Shown piece by piece: positions 23,649 through 31,741 of a DNA stretch of 53,448 nt. A model generated the notes under the pieces. It was not told the origin of the DNA and searched no databases. It saw nothing but the letters and a program-made list of their open reading frames with translations. The stretch is from BM714 sp964484935 (GTDB lineage: Bacteria > Bacillota > Clostridia > Peptostreptococcales > BM714). Where the stretch lies: the NCBI GenBank assembly GCA_964484935.1, contig CAZAFW010000010.1, forward strand, positions 1 through 53,448, written 5' to 3'. How positions within the stretch are numbered: position 1 is the first letter of the stretch; every line of letters starts with the position of its first letter. Position numbers and translations under genes: made by a program.

Positions 23649-24830
23649 TTAGCATGGTGATGATTCTTTTGCCATATATCCTTTTTCAACAAGCACATCC
23701 GCAGCCGTCTTTACTTTTTCTTCGTTGACCATTACAACCGGACCCGTACAGCCCATTCCGCTTTCAGCATATATTCCTGCTTTCCACAAGGCCTTGACTG
23801 CATCTTCCAATTCCATTATGTCTATACCTGACAAGGTCCCAGTCGCAATTTCCTTTGCTGGCGGGTCTGCCGATTCTTCAGAAGTTTCTTTCTTTTCTTT
23901 GGACGAGCTTTCAATCAAATTTTTCAATCCGGCTTTTTCCGCTTTTTCGAATTCATCCCGGGCGATACCCCCCAGTCCGCCCCGGGCCAAGCATGATGCA
24001 TACTCTATTGCATTGGCAACCACCGGAATCCCTGAAGCTCTGGAAAGGATCAATATGTTTCGACCGTAATCCTTTCCGACTCCGGGTCCGTACCCGTAGC
24101 CAGCCGCTTCATAGCTTCCGCCTGTTGTATAGGATGAAAACATTTTCATAAGGATATTTCCTGTCAATGTATCCGTTATCATTACGTCCACGCTGCCGCA
24201 AAGGAGGTCGTTCCCCCTCATGACAACCCCACCGTCCGCTCTTGCAGACTCTCCGAATGAAATATCGTATCCGTTGGCTTTCAATTCACTTAGAAGCCTC
24301 TCGACTTGTCTAGCCCCGTCAAGATTGAGAATTCCAACTGTCGGCTCCTCGATTCCGATTGCCTTGGCAGCGATTATCCCATGCAATGCATTCCTTGTCA
24401 TCGCTTCTATGCGATTCATGGAAGATGTCCCGGTTGTAGTGGCAATAATCATTTCCTTTCCGGTTCCAGGCACGACAACCCTTCCCGCAGTCGAAACTCC
24501 AATCGGAAAATTATAATGCATGGTCACACACGCATCAATGAAACCAGAATCCAGAATTTCTTCCATTTTTAGATGCATTTCATTTTCACTTTCAACAACA
24601 AGGGTTTCAAGATTAGACCCGCTTTCCGGTCCTATCAAAACAATTTCAGTATCTCTCAATCTCGAAGCGGCAAGCTCTGCACCTTTAACCATGTTTTCCG
24701 TTCCATGCTCGCTTCCGAGAATTGTCAGACCGACTCTCATTTTCCGTCCAAAAGCGCCTTTTTCAATGGAATCGGCTATTTCCACAAAAGTATCTTTTAT
24801 CATTTTTTTTATTGCAATATTTTCAGCCAT
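23649..24830 (-). CDS. grdD: Glycine reductase complex component C, subunit alpha (GrdD)
   Basis: 393 residues. With GrdC it takes the acetyl group from the carboxymethyl-selenoether of GrdA and releases acetyl phosphate. It resembles PlsX-type acyltransferases (GSEHGTENMVKGAELAA, MITDTLTGNILMKMFSSY). A Cys near the C-terminus in ESGMGCTGP (about residue 361) corresponds to the Cys reported to carry the acetyl group in this family. The start at 24830 follows AGGGGTG and overlaps the 3' end of grdC less than the alternative at 24848. It is the last gene before the terminator. Confidence 0.94.
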   Translation of the reverse strand: MAENIAIKKMIKDTFVEIADSIEKGAFGRKMRVGLTILGSEHGTENMVKGAELAASRLRDTEIVLIGPESGSNLETLVVESENEMHLKMEEILDSGFIDACVTMHYNFPIGVSTAGRVVVPGTGKEMIIATTTGTSSMNRIEAMTRNALHGIIAAKAIGIEEPTVGILNLDGARQVERLLSELKANGYDISFGESARADGGVVMRGNDLLCGSVDVMITDTLTGNILMKMFSSYTTGGSYEAAGYGYGPGVGKDYGRNILILSRASGIPVVANAIEYASCLARGGLGGIARDEFEKAEKAGLKNLIESSSKEKKETSEESADPPAKEIATGTLSGIDIMELEDAVKALWKAGIYAESGMGCTGPVVMVNEEKVKTAADVLVEKGYMAKESSPC

Positions 24831-24840
24831 ATCAACACCC

Positions 24841-26376
24841 CTATTCATCAGTCAGCGTTTCAGCAAATCCCCTCATGGCTTCAGCAATCAGTTTCTTTAT
24901 TTCTTCTTTTGAAACCGATTCCCTCTCTTCCATGCCGGTATTCTTTTCGAGAATAACTGAAACTCCATCGAATAGATTGGTCATACGACCAAGAAACAGG
25001 CTTCCCTTGCCAACAATCATGGCTTTTTCAATTTTTCCATCCGTCATATCGTCAATTGCAAAACCCAAATAAGGAACACCGGAAGGTATATGCCCCTGAG
25101 TAGGCGCCCAACCCGGCAATCCGTGCTTCTCGACGAATGACATAAGATCTTTGCGGTCAATTTCTTTTCTTTTTACGCCAAGGGCTCCGATCATTTTATA
25201 GTTTGATGTCGGAACGTCACCTGCACCTGCCGGCTTTGTAATATCGGGGTTTTGCATTTCTACCGAATATTTGTCAATATCGGTTATTTTAAGACTCCCC
25301 TTGTCCAAAGGAGCAGTTATCAAAGACGTTATGACGGCTTGTGGCGACGAACCTGTTCCTACGGTATGCCTTCCTACAAGATCCGTTCTTATTACGGGGC
25401 CGACTCCATCATTTCGGCTTATCATTACTGCGAATCCACCAAGCACATCCTCCAAAACAGGATAGCCTTTTTTGACATGGTCTTTTCCATTCATACCAAG
25501 CTTTGCCGTTGCTCCGCCTGCTACAATAACAACATTTTCATAGACTCCCGCCTGTACCAATGCCGATGCATTTATCAAGGCATGCGTAGGTGCGGCGCAA
25601 AACCCTCTTGTGTCAGACCCGGTAGCATTTACAGCTCCCGCCATTTCAGCTATAGCCTTGGCAAAATTCCCTCCGCCCCGCTGGTTTATGTCTCCGCAAG
25701 CTTCCTCCGAGCATTCAATCACATACTCAATTGAAGCAGGGTCCAAGTCATTCTTTGCAATAAGGTTTTTAAGCGCCAACGTTCCAGAAGCCTTGACAAC
25801 AATGTTTTCAAACATAGTATGCGCGTTTAGGTTTATGTCAATGTCATGAGCTCTCTTGACACATCCTACCACTTTGCCGTTCATATAAATGCCTTCTGCA
25901 TGATATTCATTCATTTGCGATATGATTTCCTCGATTTCCACCCCTTCTTTAATTTTTTCAATGTCCGTTTCATCAAAAAGAGGATGGTTTTTAAGCTTCT
26001 GTTTTACTTCCGCTGCAAATTTTTTGTCTAATTTGACAAGGTCAAAGGCATCAGCCATTTTCATCAGACCGATAAACTCGTCCTGGGGCATGATCTCTCC
26101 GTATTTCCCAAATCTTTCTTTTATGGGGGATTCCTTGTCAAACCACGGCATATCGTATTCTTTCAGTTTCTCAGGATGCAAATTCCCAATGTAAACCTGA
26201 TTAGGCAAATACGCCACAACCTCATCGAAGGCTCTGATATGCTCTGTCAATCCTCTAAGATATTCAGAATTCGGATTTGACAATCTTTCAGTCGTCTGCG
26301 TGGATCCGTTATGAACGACCATGTCCGGAGTATTGACCAAAACATAGCCAGCCCCTTTGACTATAGGAAATTTCAT
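24841..26376 (-). CDS. grdC: Glycine reductase complex component C, subunit beta (GrdC)
   Basis: 511 residues, a KAS III/FabH-like protein that forms component C with GrdD (acetyl phosphate formation). Features in view: the family start KFPIVKGAGYVLVNTPDMV, the Cys-containing segment RGFCAAPTHAL in the thiolase-like core and a C-terminal GKGSLFLGRMTNLFDG. The ATG follows TTGGAGGTGAGGAC. A hairpin separates it from grdB, so component C genes could be expressed at a lower level than A and B. Confidence 0.95.
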   Translation of the reverse strand: MKFPIVKGAGYVLVNTPDMVVHNGSTQTTERLSNPNSEYLRGLTEHIRAFDEVVAYLPNQVYIGNLHPEKLKEYDMPWFDKESPIKERFGKYGEIMPQDEFIGLMKMADAFDLVKLDKKFAAEVKQKLKNHPLFDETDIEKIKEGVEIEEIISQMNEYHAEGIYMNGKVVGCVKRAHDIDINLNAHTMFENIVVKASGTLALKNLIAKNDLDPASIEYVIECSEEACGDINQRGGGNFAKAIAEMAGAVNATGSDTRGFCAAPTHALINASALVQAGVYENVVIVAGGATAKLGMNGKDHVKKGYPVLEDVLGGFAVMISRNDGVGPVIRTDLVGRHTVGTGSSPQAVITSLITAPLDKGSLKITDIDKYSVEMQNPDITKPAGAGDVPTSNYKMIGALGVKRKEIDRKDLMSFVEKHGLPGWAPTQGHIPSGVPYLGFAIDDMTDGKIEKAMIVGKGSLFLGRMTNLFDGVSVILEKNTGMEERESVSKEEIKKLIAEAMRGFAETLTDE

Positions 26377-26404
26377 GTCCTCACCTCCAAAGTTGATATA
26401 TATG

Positions 26405-26447
26405 CAATATTATTTTAAATAAAGGCGGCCTCAATCATAAGACCGCC
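26405..26447 (-). terminator. Weak terminator/attenuating hairpin between grdB and grdC
   Basis: Nine-bp stem GGCGGTCTT/GAGGCCGCC (minus strand, two G-U pairs) at 26424-26447, followed by an A/T-rich stretch beginning TTTATTT. Partial termination is plausible because the operon continues into grdC. Confidence 0.55.
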
Positions 26448-26457
26448 CCCTTATCTT

Positions 26458-27768
26458 TTAGTCCTCAAATACCGTCTGTTCGTCCACTTCAACCGTCAAA
26501 GCCTTAAGAGCTTTTTCAACCAAATCTTTTCTCAAGCTCTTTTCTTCCTCGTCATTGAGACTTGGGTCTCCCAGAGGATGAGGTATTGCTATTGCCGGCA
26601 CGATTCTGTTTGCTCCAACTGTCAATGAAATCGGTACGACAGTACATACATGGACTATAGGCAAGCCGACTCTTTCAATTTCTTTCAGCATAGATGCACC
26701 GCATCTTGTACAGGTGCCTCAGGTGGAAGTCATTATTACTCCGTCGACTCCGTCGGATAAAAGTTCTTTTGCAAATTCCTTTGAAAATTTAACTGCATTT
26801 CCAACTGAGGTACCATTTCCTACTGTGGTGTAGAAGTATTTGTGAAGTTCTCCGATTACACCTTCTTTTTCAAGTTCTCTCAAAGCGTCAATTGGAAGAA
26901 CCCTGTTGGGATTGCTGTTTGCGTAACATGGGTCATACCCGCCATGCGCAGTTTCATGGGTTTCGTCTGTCAAATAGTCAAATCCGGTCAAATCGTATTT
27001 TCCGTATTTTGACGCACTCGACGATTCTATATGGTCGGGATTGCCCTTGGGAACGATGCCGCCTGAAGTTACAATTGCAATTTTGGCATTTTTAAGGTCT
27101 TTAAGAGCTGCAGCCGGTGCCACATTATCGAAAACTGGCATGGGATATTCAGTAACAAAAGGCTTTCCGTTGACTTTTGCCATCAACATTTCAACGGCTC
27201 TCTCCGCCCCTCTTTTTTCTCTGAATATATTCCTTCTTAGTCCTCTTTCGATATAATTCTCTTCAGCCGGACTTCCCAGTTCTTGGCCCTTGGCCATTTT
27301 CATTGCTAGCGCAGCCATTTTAGGTATGGCTTTTCTCATATCGGCAGCTGAATTTTTGGTTTCTACTATAAACAAATCTTTTTTGAATATATCAGCTCCC
27401 GGGTTTTCTACATACATTCCTGTCAAAACGGGGATTCCAAGATTGTCTTTTACTGCTTTGCATATTGCTCCGCAGGCTGTTCCATATCTTCCGGCATTGA
27501 AAGCCGGCCCTGCTATGAACATATCCGGGGATTTGGATTTAACCATTTCCAAAATTGTCGCTTCTGCATTCTCCATATTCTCTGCATAATAGGAATCTCC
27601 ACAAATAATTGTTGCAACGATTTCCATATCATCCTTGAAAGCTGCGGCGAGAGCCATTCCCGGCCCTACTAATCCATCTCTCATTTCCGGTGGGATGTTC
27701 GCTTTTTCTTCGCCACCGATGCCGGCGAAAAACTGATTTATATAATGAACAACTTTATACTTACTCAT
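26458..27768 (-). CDS. grdB: Glycine reductase component B, subunit gamma, selenoprotein (GrdB)
   Basis: 436 residues when the in-frame TGA at codon 350 is read as selenocysteine, which matches the known length. GrdB and the GrdE-derived subunits form component B, which binds glycine as a Schiff base and transfers a carboxymethyl group to GrdA. The N-terminus VVHYINQFFAGIGGEEKAN and the Sec site TSTUGTCTRCGA (a UxxC redox motif) are the family markers. A plain reading would split it into pieces at 26719-27768 and 26458-26691. The ATG follows AAAGGGGGGAAAC. A 5-bp stem just after the UGA could serve as the SECIS element. Confidence 0.96.
26696..26717 (-). promoter_or_regulatory. Candidate SECIS hairpin in grdB
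   Basis: GCACC/GGTGC stem with a 12-base loop starting a few bases after the UGA codon, the place where bacterial SECIS elements lie. The stem is short and I have no alignment to confirm it. Confidence 0.4.
26719..26721 (-). other. Selenocysteine UGA codon of grdB (Sec350)
   Basis: In-frame TGA flanked by sequence encoding TST and GTCTRCGA; homologous GrdB proteins have selenocysteine at this point. The downstream part continues in the same frame to a conserved GrdB C-terminus. Confidence 0.93.
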
Positions 27769-27798
27769 TTTGTTTCCCCCCTTTCACGTTTTCTGTTA

Positions 27799-28272
27799 TC
27801 AGTACTTGGAAAAATCATTCCTTATGGACGTCATTTCTTCGATTATTTCATCCACATCCAAAACCATTTCCATCATGCTTACCTGTTCGTCGTAGACGTC
27901 AGAATCGACAGCTTCCTTGAATTCCGGCTCGACTGCGTGGTAAACTGCGAGTCCCAACTGGACTCCTGCTAAAGGACCTGCAAAGGTAGGATCTCCGTTT
28001 GTAACGGTTTCAGCGGACAAACCTGCTGATTCAGCTTCTGCTGCGCCGAATACTACAACCACATTTTCGGCACCGTGTTTTTCGGCGAGATCTTTAACTC
28101 TGTTTTGGTTTTCCAGGTCCATTGCTCCTGCAGCTGTTCAGACGAAGCATTCTGTAGCGGAGAATACAACTTCGGTTCCGGGAACAGTCTTTATGCATTC
28201 TTCAATTGCAGGTCCCGGTACGCCGTCTCTATCTCCGATGATTATGATTTTCTTGTTTTCAAAAGCGCTCAT
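27799..28272 (-). CDS. grdA: Glycine reductase component A, selenoprotein (GrdA)
   Basis: 157 residues with selenocysteine at position 45. The small acidic carrier accepts the carboxymethyl group from component B on its selenium, passes it to component C, and is re-reduced by thioredoxin. The N-terminus KKIIIIGDRDGVPGPAIEE and the site ECFVUTAAGAMDLENQNR are diagnostic; Cys42 near the Sec can form the redox pair. The annotated open frame downstream of the UGA covers only the last 107 residues, so a plain gene call would lose the active site. It lies 28 bases after grdE and 30 before grdB. Confidence 0.97.
28138..28140 (-). other. Selenocysteine UGA codon of grdA (Sec45)
   Basis: In-frame TGA in the context ECFV-U-TAAGAMDLE, the known position of the active-site selenocysteine of GrdA. 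A conventional strong SECIS stem is not obvious; a CAGG/CCTG stem lies about nine bases downstream. Confidence 0.95.
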
Positions 28273-28300
28273 TAATCATCATCCTTTCATTCTTTATTTT

Positions 28301-29587
28301 TTAGTATGTTGTTGACGAGTATTTATTGAAGCCCAATTCGTTTGTGGCACCCGTAATGACTTGAATTTCCGCTTCGATACTTCCATCGGGCCTTAGACTG
28401 CCGTCAAACCCGCCGGCGATTTTGTCTGCATAATCCAGCATTCCGATTACTTTGTCCATAGGAGGCAAAACGATTACCTCGTTTGCATTTCCGCCTGTCA
28501 CTACAGCGTCGGCTTTTGGATCAGCATCCGCAAGGGACTGGGACGCGCCGTCTCTTCCTGCATACTCATCTGTCACTATTACGGTTTTTATTCCTTCTTC
28601 CTCGATTTTTTTGCAGTTCATAATCAAATCGGTATCGGGATTTCCAAAGCCTTCCTGCGATATTACCACTGCATCCAATCCTAGGAATTTTGCAAATTTT
28701 GCAGACCAATTTGAGGATCTTTCCTTATCGGCAAGATAAATATTCTCATTGGTCGCTATTACTCCGATAAAATTGAGTTCCTTGCCGTGTTTCTTATATA
28801 GCTCGTCAATTATTGGATTGTTCAAATGATGGTAAGTGGTGTTCTTGTCACATGCTGAAACACAGTTTCCACTAAGCACCGCACCATCCATTATTTCTGT
28901 CGGATAAAGAACAGTCGGAATTATTTTCTTTGCATCCACCCCATAAACATAAGTGTCATGAAGCAGTCCTTGCGTTTGCAGCATGTAGACATATCCTACT
29001 TTTGGCAAATCCGGATACTCTGCCACTTGATCTAGCAAAGGCTTTGTTTCGTAAGCGACTATTTCATCAGGCTCAACATCCATTGCGGCTTTGCCCAAGT
29101 ATGTTGCAACTTTAAGCCCAGCCATTCTTGCGGCTTTTTCGTATGTGTGCTGTTCTATTCCTTTTTTCGGCTCTACAACAACACACACATTGTTCAATTT
29201 TGAGAACGGAGTCAATTCAGCGCCAGGTCCGGACATGTCTATGATGCCTTCCTGGAATCCTACAATCTTTCCACAAGTTACAACAGCGGCCCCATTCAAT
29301 GTGTTGGTTTTTCCCTCTCCGACAGTCGTAACTTTGTTGATCATCCCAGGGAACATTCCTCCCGGACCTTCAACCTTGACTCTAGGTTCTATTACATCCT
29401 TGACAGGTGTAATTCGAACACTTTCACCAGGTCTTGCAAGTTCTACAACACATTTTACAATGTGTTCGTCCTCCATTACCAAATCGATGATTTCCTGCTT
29501 GTTGACATACAGGGTTCCATTTTCAACTTTAGTTGCTTCCGAAAATTGAACATCTGCAATCTTGATTTTTCCAAGTTCCAAACGCAA
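28301..29587 (-). CDS. grdE: Glycine reductase component B proprotein, subunits alpha and beta (GrdE)
   Basis: 428 residues. The precursor is cut at an Asn-Cys bond, giving two subunits; the new N-terminal Cys becomes a pyruvoyl (carbonyl) group that binds glycine. The site is SGNCVSACD, with Asn241-Cys242 when the chain starts at the TTG at 29587. I prefer that TTG because AAGGGGGG lies seven to twelve bases upstream, the N-terminus becomes MRLELGKI, and the cleavage residue then has the number used for this family. The GTG at 29596 is the alternative. It follows trxA and a small hairpin. Confidence 0.95.
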   Translation of the reverse strand: MRLELGKIKIADVQFSEATKVENGTLYVNKQEIIDLVMEDEHIVKCVVELARPGESVRITPVKDVIEPRVKVEGPGGMFPGMINKVTTVGEGKTNTLNGAAVVTCGKIVGFQEGIIDMSGPGAELTPFSKLNNVCVVVEPKKGIEQHTYEKAARMAGLKVATYLGKAAMDVEPDEIVAYETKPLLDQVAEYPDLPKVGYVYMLQTQGLLHDTYVYGVDAKKIIPTVLYPTEIMDGAVLSGNCVSACDKNTTYHHLNNPIIDELYKKHGKELNFIGVIATNENIYLADKERSSNWSAKFAKFLGLDAVVISQEGFGNPDTDLIMNCKKIEEEGIKTVIVTDEYAGRDGASQSLADADPKADAVVTGGNANEVIVLPPMDKVIGMLDYADKIAGGFDGSLRPDGSIEAEIQVITGATNELGFNKYSSTTY

Positions 29588-29610
29588 AACATTCACCCCC
29601 CTTTATTTTG

Positions 29611-29629
29611 GGCAATGCCAAGCATTGCC
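29611..29629 (-). other. Hairpin between trxA and grdE
   Basis: Perfect 8-bp arms GGCAATGC/GCATTGCC with a 3-base loop, without a U-tract. It is more likely an RNase processing or 5'-protecting structure for the grdE mRNA than a terminator. Confidence 0.55.
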
Positions 29630-29640
29630 TTAAGGCAAAA

Positions 29641-29958
29641 TTAAACGTGTTTCACAATCATTGCTTCAATGTTTGCCGCTTTTGCTTGATCCTTTGTCAC
29701 TTCTTCAATCTTTGCGCCGTCTTTGTAGAGCAGGATAGTCGGCAGACCCATTACTCTTTGAGAAATAGCAAGCCTTCTGGCTTTGGTGATGTTCAACTTG
29801 CAAAACTTCACCTTCCCATCGTATTTTTCGGCCAAGGCCTCCACGTCAGGCATCAAAGCTTTGCAAGGCTCGCATCCATCGCTCCAAAAGTCCACAAGCA
29901 CAAGTCCTTTGGAATTTAAAACTTCTTCTTCAAAATTGTTCTTTTCAAGAATAACCAT
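29641..29958 (-). CDS. trxA: Thioredoxin of the glycine reductase system (atypical active site)
   Basis: 105 residues. It carries electrons from thioredoxin reductase to GrdA. The active site is DGCEPCK (Cys29, Cys32): the usual Trp-Cys-Gly-Pro-Cys is replaced by Gly-Cys-Glu-Pro-Cys, which is known for thioredoxins encoded in grd operons. The cis-Pro region GLPTILLYKDG is normal. The ATG at 29958 follows AGGAGGTTTGAAAAG; the longer reading from 30039 overlaps trxB and is rejected. It is 16 bases after trxB. Confidence 0.95.
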   Translation of the reverse strand: MVILEKNNFEEEVLNSKGLVLVDFWSDGCEPCKALMPDVEALAEKYDGKVKFCKLNITKARRLAISQRVMGLPTILLYKDGAKIEEVTKDQAKAANIEAMIVKHV

Positions 29959-29974
29959 CTTTTCAAACCTCCTT

Positions 29975-30922
29975 TTATTTTTCAAATAGATTTTCAATGT
30001 ATTTTTCCGCTTGAACAGCGGCGATTGCTCCATCAGCAACAGCTGTCACAACTTGTCTCAATGATTTGTGCCTGATATCTCCGGCTGCGAAAACTCCAGG
30101 AATAGCTGTCTTCATGTCAGGATCGGTAATCAAGTATCCTCCCGCATCGGTTTCCATGAAGTCTTTGAACAATTCACTTTTGGGAATATAGCCTACAAAA
30201 GGGAATATTCCGAAAGTGCCGTCTTCTTCCGGTGCATCTATTTCTGTTATTTCACCGGTCTTTTTATTTTTCAAAACCAATTTTTCTACAATTCCGTCTC
30301 CTTTGATTTCCTCTACAACGGAGTCCCATATAAATGTCATCTTCTCATTTTTAAAGGCTTTTTCACGTATAGACTTTGCGGCTCTAAGCTCATCTCTTCT
30401 GTGGACAAGGGTAACTTTTCTGGCAAACTTAGTTAAGTACATTGCCTCTTCAACCGCCGTGTCTCCTCCTCCTATGACGAAAACTTCAAGATCTGTGAAA
30501 AAGTCCGCATCGCACGTTGCGCAATATGACACCCCTTTACCGGTTAATTCCCTCTCGCCTGGAACGCCGAGATATCTTGGGCTTGCGCCTGTAGCAATTA
30601 TGACGACTTTAGCCTTATAAACATCCTTTTCCCCTGTTACAACTTTAATTTTATCCTGAAAATCAACTTTCACTATTTCATCTTTCTTTCTTTCAGCCCC
30701 AAAACTTTCAGCCTGCTCAACCATTCTGGCAACAAGGCCAGGTCCGGTTGCCCCATCTATGGAACCCGGATAGTTTGCAACTTCATTTGTCGTTACAATT
30801 TGTCCTCCCGCCTTGTCCTTCTCAAGAATCAAAGTCTTCATCTTTGCCCTTGCAGAATATAGTCCAGCAGCCAAGCCCGCCGGTCCGGCCCCTATTATTA
30901 CAACATCGTATAAATTTTCCAT
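29975..30922 (-). CDS. trxB: Thioredoxin reductase of the glycine reductase system
   Basis: 315 residues, FAD-dependent and of the low-Mr type. FAD motif GAGPAGLAAG at 11-20, redox-active CATC at 134-137, NAD(P)-binding GGGDTAVEEA and HRRDELRA, and C-terminal FAD segment GVFAAGDIRHK. It reduces TrxA with NADPH (or NADH; HRR favours NADPH). It is the second gene of the operon, 23 bases after grdX, with AGGAGG upstream of its ATG. Confidence 0.96.
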   Translation of the reverse strand: MENLYDVVIIGAGPAGLAAGLYSARAKMKTLILEKDKAGGQIVTTNEVANYPGSIDGATGPGLVARMVEQAESFGAERKKDEIVKVDFQDKIKVVTGEKDVYKAKVVIIATGASPRYLGVPGERELTGKGVSYCATCDADFFTDLEVFVIGGGDTAVEEAMYLTKFARKVTLVHRRDELRAAKSIREKAFKNEKMTFIWDSVVEEIKGDGIVEKLVLKNKKTGEITEIDAPEEDGTFGIFPFVGYIPKSELFKDFMETDAGGYLITDPDMKTAIPGVFAAGDIRHKSLRQVVTAVADGAIAAVQAEKYIENLFEK

Positions 30923-30945
30923 GTTCTCTTATCCTCCTAGTCTGT

Positions 30946-31320
30946 TTATAGATTTCCTTCTATAGCACCTTTTATAAGCGAAAGATCTATAACTCGAAAA
31001 TCATCGAGTATCGATTCTGTCCACTTTGGTGTTATTTTGTTATTATTGAATTTTCTTACAGTCGCAAGACTGTCTTCAATTATGACAAGAGAGTCATAAT
31101 CCAAGGTTTGCTGTTTTTCACTGATTAGAATTGATTTGAATGGTGTTTCATTTGGCTTGACGCTTCCAGACAATGGATGTGAAAGAAGTTTGTATCCTTC
31201 ATGGATTCTGTCCCTTGTATAAAGAAGTATTTCCTGATAAGTCTTTTCAGGCATGAAATGTAAATCAATATTGTCTCCGAATGTTTCCGCTACCCTTTTG
31301 TTGTTGGTAATCAGTATCAT
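30946..31320 (-). CDS. grdX: GrdX, conserved protein of glycine reductase operons
   Basis: 124 residues, no signal peptide, no membrane segment. It matches the GrdX family, which is found almost only at the head of grd operons and has no known biochemical function. Recognisable parts: N-terminal MILITNNKRV, a central segment with LLSHPLSGSVKPNETPFKSI and LVIIEDSLATV. It is the first gene after the glycine riboswitch and is preceded by GGAGGG. The position suggests a role in assembly, maturation or regulation of the reductase, but this is inference from context only. Confidence 0.85.
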   Translation of the reverse strand: MILITNNKRVAETFGDNIDLHFMPEKTYQEILLYTRDRIHEGYKLLSHPLSGSVKPNETPFKSILISEKQQTLDYDSLVIIEDSLATVRKFNNNKITPKWTESILDDFRVIDLSLIKGAIEGNL

Positions 31321-31361
31321 TATGTATTCCCTCCGGTTCTTTCTCCAAGGACTTCAACAAT

Positions 31362-31397
31362 AAAAAAAAGCAATAGGATTTTATAATAGCCCACTGC
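31362..31397 (-). terminator. Riboswitch-controlled terminator
   Basis: Stem GCAGTGGG/CCTATTGC (two G-U pairs) followed by eight T residues on the minus strand, directly after aptamer 2 and before grdX. It is the natural expression platform of the glycine riboswitch. Confidence 0.85.
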
Positions 31398-31580
31398 TTC
31401 TCTGTCATAAGACCTGAGAGTTTCTCTTTATGATGTTCCATAAAAATTGCCCCTTCGGTGCTCAAAATTCAAGCTTTTCAGAGACTTGTCCCCGTACGGT
31501 TCCTTTGCCTGAGAATTTTGTTTCAAACGGCAACGTTGAAACTTTTTCCTTCGGCGGTCCTTTCGAACTCTCTCCCGCAT
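31398..31580 (-). promoter_or_regulatory. Tandem glycine riboswitch
   Basis: Two aptamers in series. Aptamer 1 (about 31495-31580) has CGGGAGAG, GCCGAAGG (31548-31555) and TTCTCAGG (31508-31515). Aptamer 2 (about 31398-31494) has the linker-side AGTCTCTGAAAAG, CACCGAAGGGGC (about 31449-31460), CTCTCAGG (31413-31420) and GACAGAG at its 3' end. These are the conserved glycine-riboswitch motifs in the correct order. With the terminator that follows, glycine binding most likely switches expression on, by analogy with other glycine-catabolism switches. No independent protein-coding gene is supported here. Confidence 0.92.
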
Positions 31581-31659
31581 GGTTCATCCAAATCGATTTA
31601 TTAAATTGTGATAGGAATATTTGATGTTTACGCTTAAACTATTTGTTCTATCTATGACT

Positions 31660-31688
31660 ATTATATACAAAGTCTGTTAAATATTCAA
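31660..31688 (-). promoter_or_regulatory. Sigma-A promoter of the glycine reductase operon
   Basis: -35 TTGAAT (31683-31688), 17-bp spacer, -10 TATAAT (31660-31665) on the minus strand, about 75 bases upstream of aptamer 1. The leader to grdX is about 330 nt, all accounted for by the riboswitch and terminator. Confidence 0.7.
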
Positions 31689-31741
31689 CAATATTTTTAT
31701 TTTAATGATGTTTTATTTTTATAGCATAAAATCAAAATATT

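Noticed and set aside
26458..27768. grdB as a pseudogene broken by a stop codon, or as two genes
   Set aside because: The stop is UGA at the known selenocysteine position, followed in frame by the conserved UxxC motif and C-terminus. All other operon members are intact.
31265..31465. 66-codon open frame overlapping aptamer 2, the terminator and the grdX start, considered as a leader peptide
   Set aside because: It lies over conserved riboswitch motifs and the terminator, has no good ribosome site and its protein shows no family pattern. The conserved RNA explains the sequence.
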